A stretch of 9,290 bases of DNA from NCBI GenBank assembly GCA_006227775.1, contig SBFV01000406.1:1-9290 (forward strand), written 5' to 3'. Positions 5,826-9,290 of this stretch are shown piece after piece; position 1 is the stretch's first letter, and the number at the start of each line of letters is the position of its first letter. The notes beneath the pieces were generated by a model that had not been told where the DNA came from, did not search any database, and saw only the letters and a list, made by a program, of their open reading frames with translations. The position numbers and the translations under genes were made by a program. Source of the stretch: Gammaproteobacteria bacterium (GTDB taxonomy: Bacteria > Pseudomonadota > Gammaproteobacteria > Chromatiales > Chromatiaceae).

Positions 5826-6635
5826 ATGCCAGATCCAACACGCTCCCCCATCCTCCTCTGTATTGGCGGCCACGACCCTAGTGGGGGTGCCGGTATCCAG
5901 GCTGATATCGAGGCGGCCCGCGCTGCCGGTATCCACGCGGCGACGGTGGTCACCTGCCTCACGGCCCAGGACACCCGCGGTCTCTGGGGCTTCTGGCCCC
6001 AGCCTCCCGAACGGGTCGAAGCCCAGTGCCGGCTGATCCTGCAAGACAGCCAGGTCAGGGCAATAAAAATAGGACTGATCGGTAGTTCACCTCTGGCCAG
6101 GTGGCTCTGCCAACTTGCGGACGATTATCCCTCCATTCCCATTGTGTTAGATCCCATTCTGGCATCCGGCGCCGGCCAGCGGGTTACCGACTCAGCCCTT
6201 TTCAACCAGTTACGGTCTCACCTCCTGGGACGATGCCTGCTGGCTACGCCAAACCTTCCTGAAGCGCAGGCCTTGGGCAACGCACAGAATCCGGATGACT
6301 GTGCTCGAAACATTCTCGCCACGGGTTGTCGCTGGGTCCTGATCACGGGAACGCACGCCGAGAGCCACGATGTTGTCAACCGCCTCTATGGCGCCGACGG
6401 CAGCCGCCAGGAATGGAGCTTGAAACGCCTGCCGCAGATCTACCATGGCTCTGGCTGCACCCTGACCAGCGCCATCGCCGCGCGACTGGTTCTGGGTATT
6501 CCCTTGAGTCAGGCGATCGCCGCAGCCCAGCACTACACCTGGCTCAGTCTGGAAGCCGCAACCCGCACTGGCCTGGGCCAATGGACACCTAACCGCCTTT
6601 ATGCCCTTCCGGTAAGGTCCAGACCGGAGCCCTAG
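5826..6635 (+). CDS. thiD: hydroxymethylpyrimidine/phosphomethylpyrimidine kinase
   Basis: 269 aa, the normal length for single-domain ThiD. This cytosolic ribokinase-fold enzyme phosphorylates HMP and then HMP-P to give the pyrimidine diphosphate used to build thiamine. Visible motifs are GGHDPSGGAGIQADI (14-28) for substrate binding, VLDPILASGAG (107-117), ATPNLPEA (140-147), VLITGTH (171-177) and HGSGCTLTSAIAA (207-219), the anion-hole region with Cys211. The ATG at 5826 puts the GGHDPSGG motif at the expected distance from the start; a further ATG lies at 5775, and neither has a good Shine-Dalgarno. Its natural partner thiE follows 104 bp downstream but is broken, so the product pathway is incomplete unless a second thiE exists elsewhere. 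Confidence 0.94.
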   Translation: MPDPTRSPILLCIGGHDPSGGAGIQADIEAARAAGIHAATVVTCLTAQDTRGLWGFWPQPPERVEAQCRLILQDSQVRAIKIGLIGSSPLARWLCQLADDYPSIPIVLDPILASGAGQRVTDSALFNQLRSHLLGRCLLATPNLPEAQALGNAQNPDDCARNILATGCRWVLITGTHAESHDVVNRLYGADGSRQEWSLKRLPQIYHGSGCTLTSAIAARLVLGIPLSQAIAAAQHYTWLSLEAATRTGLGQWTPNRLYALPVRSRPEP

Positions 6636-6739
6636 CAGGTCCTGGCGGGTAGCTCGGGCAACCTGAGGCACTGTATCACCATTACGCCGGATGAATCCTC
6701 CGACTATCCTGCCGCTTTATCCCAGGCCAACTTCACCCC

Positions 6740-6988
6740 ATGACACACCTACGCGGTCTCTACGCCATCACCCCGGCCGGTCCTCCCGAGAACTTGCCCG
6801 ATTGGGTCGCGATGGCTCTGTCGGGAGGCGCCCGCCTGGTCCAGTACCGCATCAAGACCAGGGACTGGCAGCATCGCCTCGCCATGGCCAGTATGCTGCG
6901 AGACTTGTGCCTCAATGCTGGTGCTATCCTCATCGTCAACGACGATCCAATTTATGACCACCAGGCCAGTGGCACAACCTCGTACTAA
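6740..6988 (+). pseudogene. thiE: truncated thiamine-phosphate synthase, 3' two-thirds missing
   Basis: 82 codons against about 205-215 in intact ThiE. The first 69 residues are good family sequence: LRGLYAITP (4-12), ARLVQYRIKTRDW (31-43, where QYRxK helps bind HMP-PP) and AGAILIVNDD (60-69). After NDD the protein should continue with a GADGVHLG segment and the phosphate-binding end of the barrel. Instead it has 13 unrelated residues and a stop, and hemL begins 35 nt later. No missing segment is found in other frames, so this looks like a deletion ending near 6946-6950, not a frameshift. The product would lack most of the TIM barrel and cannot be active. ThiE normally joins HMP-PP and thiazole phosphate into thiamine phosphate. 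Confidence 0.8.
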
Positions 6989-7008
6989 GCACCCTGTACA
7001 GCCCCACC

Positions 7009-7013
7009 AGGAG
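7009..7013 (+). promoter_or_regulatory. hemL ribosome binding site
   Basis: AGGAG, ending 10 nt before the hemL ATG. It lies inside the short gap left after the broken thiE, so hemL's own translation signal has survived. Confidence 0.6.
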
Positions 7014-7023
7014 ACCAAGCCCG

Positions 7024-8307
7024 ATGTCCCGATCCCATGACCTCTTCGTCGCCGCCCAGCGCCACATCCCCGGCGGCGTCAATTCGCCGGTACGTGCCTT
7101 CCGCAGCGTCGGCGGCGAGCCGGTTTTCTTCGAACGCGCCAGCGGGCCTTACCTCTTCGACGCCGACGGCAGGCGCTATATCGATTACGTCGGCTCCTGG
7201 GGCCCCATGATCCTGGGTCATGCCCACCCCGAGGTCATCGCCGCCGTGGCCGAGCGCATCCAGTCCGGCCTCTCCTTCGGCGCCCCCACCGAGCTGGAGA
7301 CCCGTATGGCAGACAAGGTGTGCGAACTGGTGCCTTCCATGGACCTGGTGCGCATGGTCAGTTCGGGCACCGAGGCCACCATGAGCGCCATCCGCCTGGC
7401 CCGCGGCTTCACCGGCCGTGACCGGCTGGTAAAGTTCGAGGGAGGCTATCATGGCCACGCCGACTCCCTGCTGGTCAAGGCCGGCTCCGGCGCCCTCACC
7501 TTAGGCGAGCCCAGCTCTCCCGGGGTTCCCGCCGCCCTGGCGGAGCTCACCCTCACCCTGACCTACAATGACCTCGACCAGGTGCGAGACCTCTTCGCCC
7601 GTTTGGGCGATGAGATCGCCTGCGTCATCGTCGAACCCGTGGCTGGCAACATGAACTGCATCACGCCCATCCCCGGCTTCCTGGAAGGGCTGCGGGAGGT
7701 CTGCGACGCCCACGGCGCGCTGCTCATCTTCGATGAGGTCATGACGGGCTTCCGCGTTGCCCTGGGCGGTGCCCAGGCCCTCTATGGCGTCACCCCGGAT
7801 CTCACCACCCTGGGCAAGGTCATTGGCGGCGGCATGCCGGTAGGTGCCTTCGGCGGCCGGCGCGAGGTGATGAGCAAGATCTCACCTCTGGGCGCGGTCT
7901 ACCAGGCGGGTACCCTGTCCGGCAACCCGGTGGCCATGACCGCCGGCCTGAAGACCCTGGAGTTGATCTCGGCGCCGGGCTTCTACGAAGCACTGGGAGC
8001 CAAGACCCAGCGGCTGACGCAGGGCATGAAGGCCGCCGCCCACGCCGCCGGTATCCCCCTGACCACCAATCAGGTGGGTGGCATGTTCGGCCTCTTCTTC
8101 ACCGAGGCCCAAGGGGTCAAGGATTACGCTGGCGCTACCGCCTGTGACGTTGCGCGCTTCCGCGCCTTCTTCCACGCCATGCTGGCCCAGGGTCAGTATC
8201 TGGCCCCCTCTGCTTTTGAGGCGGGTTTCGTCTCCGCCGCCCACGGTGAGGGCGACATCGACGCCACCCTGGTCGTGGCGGCCGAGGTCCTGAGCCAGAT
8301 CCCATGA
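7024..8307 (+). CDS. hemL: glutamate-1-semialdehyde 2,1-aminomutase
   Basis: 427 aa, full length. This PLP-dependent class III aminotransferase-fold enzyme makes 5-aminolevulinate from glutamate-1-semialdehyde in the C5 route to heme and other tetrapyrroles. Motifs: HIPGGVNSPVRAF (14-26), VSSGTEATMSAIRLAR (112-127) for PLP-phosphate binding, FEGGYHGHAD (138-147), LLIFDEVMTGFRVA (233-246) with the PLP-ring Asp, and TLGKVIGGGMPVGAFGG (262-278) with the Schiff-base Lys265. VYQAGTLSGNPVAM (292-305) is also diagnostic. It lies in the common thiD-thiE-hemL order. By eye its codons are richer in third-position C and G than those of tyrS, argC or thiD. Its stop overlaps the next gene by four bases, suggesting coupled translation. 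Confidence 0.97.
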   Translation: MSRSHDLFVAAQRHIPGGVNSPVRAFRSVGGEPVFFERASGPYLFDADGRRYIDYVGSWGPMILGHAHPEVIAAVAERIQSGLSFGAPTELETRMADKVCELVPSMDLVRMVSSGTEATMSAIRLARGFTGRDRLVKFEGGYHGHADSLLVKAGSGALTLGEPSSPGVPAALAELTLTLTYNDLDQVRDLFARLGDEIACVIVEPVAGNMNCITPIPGFLEGLREVCDAHGALLIFDEVMTGFRVALGGAQALYGVTPDLTTLGKVIGGGMPVGAFGGRREVMSKISPLGAVYQAGTLSGNPVAMTAGLKTLELISAPGFYEALGAKTQRLTQGMKAAAHAAGIPLTTNQVGGMFGLFFTEAQGVKDYAGATACDVARFRAFFHAMLAQGQYLAPSAFEAGFVSAAHGEGDIDATLVVAAEVLSQIP

Positions 8308-8981
8308 CCCCCGACTTTTGGCACCAACGCTGGCTCAAGGGCGAGACCGGCTGGCATCAGGAAGAGATCAATCCCCATCTCCAGGCTTACTGGCCGCCCC
8401 CGGGGGTCGAGGCCAACACCGGGGTCCTCGTCCCCCTCTGCGGCAAAAGCCGGGACATGCTCTGGTTGGCGGGCGAGGGGTATCGTGTCCTGGGGGTAGA
8501 GATCAGCCCCCTTGGCGTCGAAGCATTCTTCGCCGAGAACGGCCTCAATCCCGAGATCCGGGAGGTCCCGCCCTTCCGCAGCTATCGGGTCGATGAGCTA
8601 GAGATTTTATGCGGTGACTTCTTTGACCTGCGCCCCGATATGGTGAGCAACCTGACAGCATTCTTTGACCGCGCCTCGCTGATCGCCCTGCCGCCAGCGA
8701 TGCGTCCAGCCTATGCCCGCCATCTACATGCACTGTTACCGACCATGGCCAGCGGACTCCTGATAACGCTGGACTATGAACAGATAGAGTGGGCTGGCCC
8801 GCCCTTCGCCGTCACCCCCGCCGAAGTCATAGACCTCCATGGCACCCATTTTTTGGTTCGCGAACTGGCAGCCCTGGACCTGTTGGCCAACACCCCACGC
8901 TACGGTGAACGGGGACTCTCGCGGATGCTGGAGCGAGTTTTCATCCTGAAAACAAGGGTAGCGGACACCAAGGTCAGATGA
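8304..8981 (+). CDS. tpm: thiopurine S-methyltransferase family protein
   Basis: 225 aa, near the roughly 215-220 aa of bacterial Tpm. This SAM-dependent Rossmann methyltransferase acts on thiopurines in vitro; bacterial members also methylate selenium or tellurium compounds, and the true substrate here is unknown. Motifs: FWHQRW (5-10), a GVLVPLCGKSRDMLWLA run (40-56) as the SAM site, GVEISPLGVEAFF (64-76), FDRASLIALPPAMRPAYA (121-138), TLDYEQ (155-160) and AGPPF (164-168), followed by ERVFILK (210-216) near the C-terminus. The last nine or so residues are a polar extension. The ATGA overlap with hemL (8304-8307) indicates translational coupling in one transcript; any functional tie to tetrapyrrole synthesis is unproven. 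A weak TCCTG/CAGGA stem lies just after it, without a good T-run. Confidence 0.9.
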   Translation: MTPDFWHQRWLKGETGWHQEEINPHLQAYWPPPGVEANTGVLVPLCGKSRDMLWLAGEGYRVLGVEISPLGVEAFFAENGLNPEIREVPPFRSYRVDELEILCGDFFDLRPDMVSNLTAFFDRASLIALPPAMRPAYARHLHALLPTMASGLLITLDYEQIEWAGPPFAVTPAEVIDLHGTHFLVRELAALDLLANTPRYGERGLSRMLERVFILKTRVADTKVR

Positions 8982-9144
8982 TGCATTGCCGCAAGCTTCC
9001 TGGGCCTTCAGGACAGGAATATTTTATTAGCCTATCAGGGTGCGCCGGATCAGACCACAATCACCTTCGGGACACCCGGTATACCTTATCTAACCATCTG
9101 TTTAAAAACAAATAATATAGAAGTTAGCCCCTGCGGCTTGACCA

Positions 9145-9159
9145 GGTTTAGGGTAAACC
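9145..9159. repeat. inverted repeat, possible operator before the 9210 gene
   Basis: GGTTTA (9145-9150), GGG, TAAACC (9154-9159) is a perfect 6-bp inverted repeat with a 3-bp centre. It begins right after a TTGACC hexamer (9138-9143), which could act as a -35 with TAGCAT about 18 bp further on as a weak -10. The repeat would then sit in the promoter spacer, a common operator position. The promoter itself is weak and uncertain. Confidence 0.3.
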
Positions 9160-9209
9160 CTTAGCATATACACCTCCTGACGTAATGAATTGTTTAGAGG
9201 ATCATTCTC

Positions 9210-9290
9210 ATGAACCTGGAAGTCCGCACCCTGTTCCTCGCGGCCAGCCTGATGGCCTCAGCCCCGATGAACCCGGTTTCCGCGAACCCG
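9210..9290 (+). CDS. exported protein, N-terminus only (runs off right edge)
   Basis: 27 codons to the window edge with no stop. GAGG at 9197-9200 lies 9 nt before the ATG, a good ribosome binding site. The peptide starts MNLEVR, followed by a hydrophobic, alanine-rich core (TLFLAASLMASA) and a polar PMNPVSANP stretch, resembling a Sec signal peptide with possible cleavage near an A-x-A-like site or after VSA. The n-region has only one positive charge. The mature protein lies outside the window, so function cannot be given. The 228-bp gap before it is AT-richer than its surroundings and holds a TGTTTAAAAACA element (9099-9110) and the inverted repeat at 9145-9159, consistent with an independently controlled gene. 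Confidence 0.6.
   Translation, partial: MNLEVRTLFLAASLMASAPMNPVSANP

Noticed and set aside
5606..5974. N-terminal extension making the A-type Fe-S gene a 243-aa protein on the minus strand
   Set aside because: The extra 123 residues are antisense to the start of thiD, have no family likeness, and a good ATG with GGAG upstream exists at 5605.
6210..6671. 153-codon minus-strand open frame over thiD
   Set aside because: It is antisense to conserved thiD motifs, with no family resemblance.
6985..7458. 157-codon minus-strand open frame inside hemL
   Set aside because: It is a GC-rich antisense shadow of a clear, full-length hemL and has no recognisable domain.

Overview
This window is a stretch of ordinary proteobacterial chromosome, most likely from a gammaproteobacterium and plausibly the Chromatiales (purple sulfur bacterial) lineage. 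That placement rests on the 16S 5' region, on protein similarity as I recognise it, and above all on gene order. The order rrn / tyrS / M23 peptidase / (anmK) / erpA / bactofilin / DUF6776 / argC is the one known from Pseudomonas (the PA0662-PA0668 region) and other gammaproteobacteria. The genus cannot be fixed from this sequence alone. There is no CRISPR array, transposase, phage gene, integrase or tRNA.

Layout: positions 1-324 are the 5' end of a 16S rRNA gene on the minus strand. Its leader, boxA and a strong sigma-70 promoter lie at 325-538. Next on the minus strand is tyrS (696-1919). A short divergent gene at 2096-2320 is only the membrane-anchor head of an M23/LysM-type peptidase. The anmK gene expected after it is absent, so this looks like a deletion scar. 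A minus-strand cluster follows: argC (4057-5088), a DUF6776 membrane coiled-coil protein (3280-4044), a bactofilin (2834-3277) and erpA (2417-2767). Upstream of argC, two back-to-back intrinsic terminators end a separate minus-strand gene (5243-5605) for a second A-type (IscA/HesB-fold) Fe-S protein with an odd Cys/Gly-rich tail.

On the plus strand from 5826 are thiD, a truncated thiE, hemL and a thiopurine methyltransferase-like gene that overlaps hemL by four bases. A 228-bp AT-richer gap with candidate control elements leads to the start of a gene for an exported protein (9210 to the window end).

Functionally the genes cover translation (16S rRNA, TyrS), Fe-S cluster delivery (ErpA and the second A-type protein), arginine synthesis (ArgC), envelope or cell-shape scaffolding (bactofilin, DUF6776), thiamine synthesis (ThiD, broken ThiE) and tetrapyrrole synthesis (HemL). 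The most notable feature is not a new system but localised gene erosion: two conserved neighbourhoods each carry a gene cut down to its first third or less (M23 peptidase, thiE), and one expected gene (anmK) is gone. That could mean genome reduction in the lineage, though an assembly problem must be excluded. I found no convincing evidence for a previously undescribed multi-gene system here.
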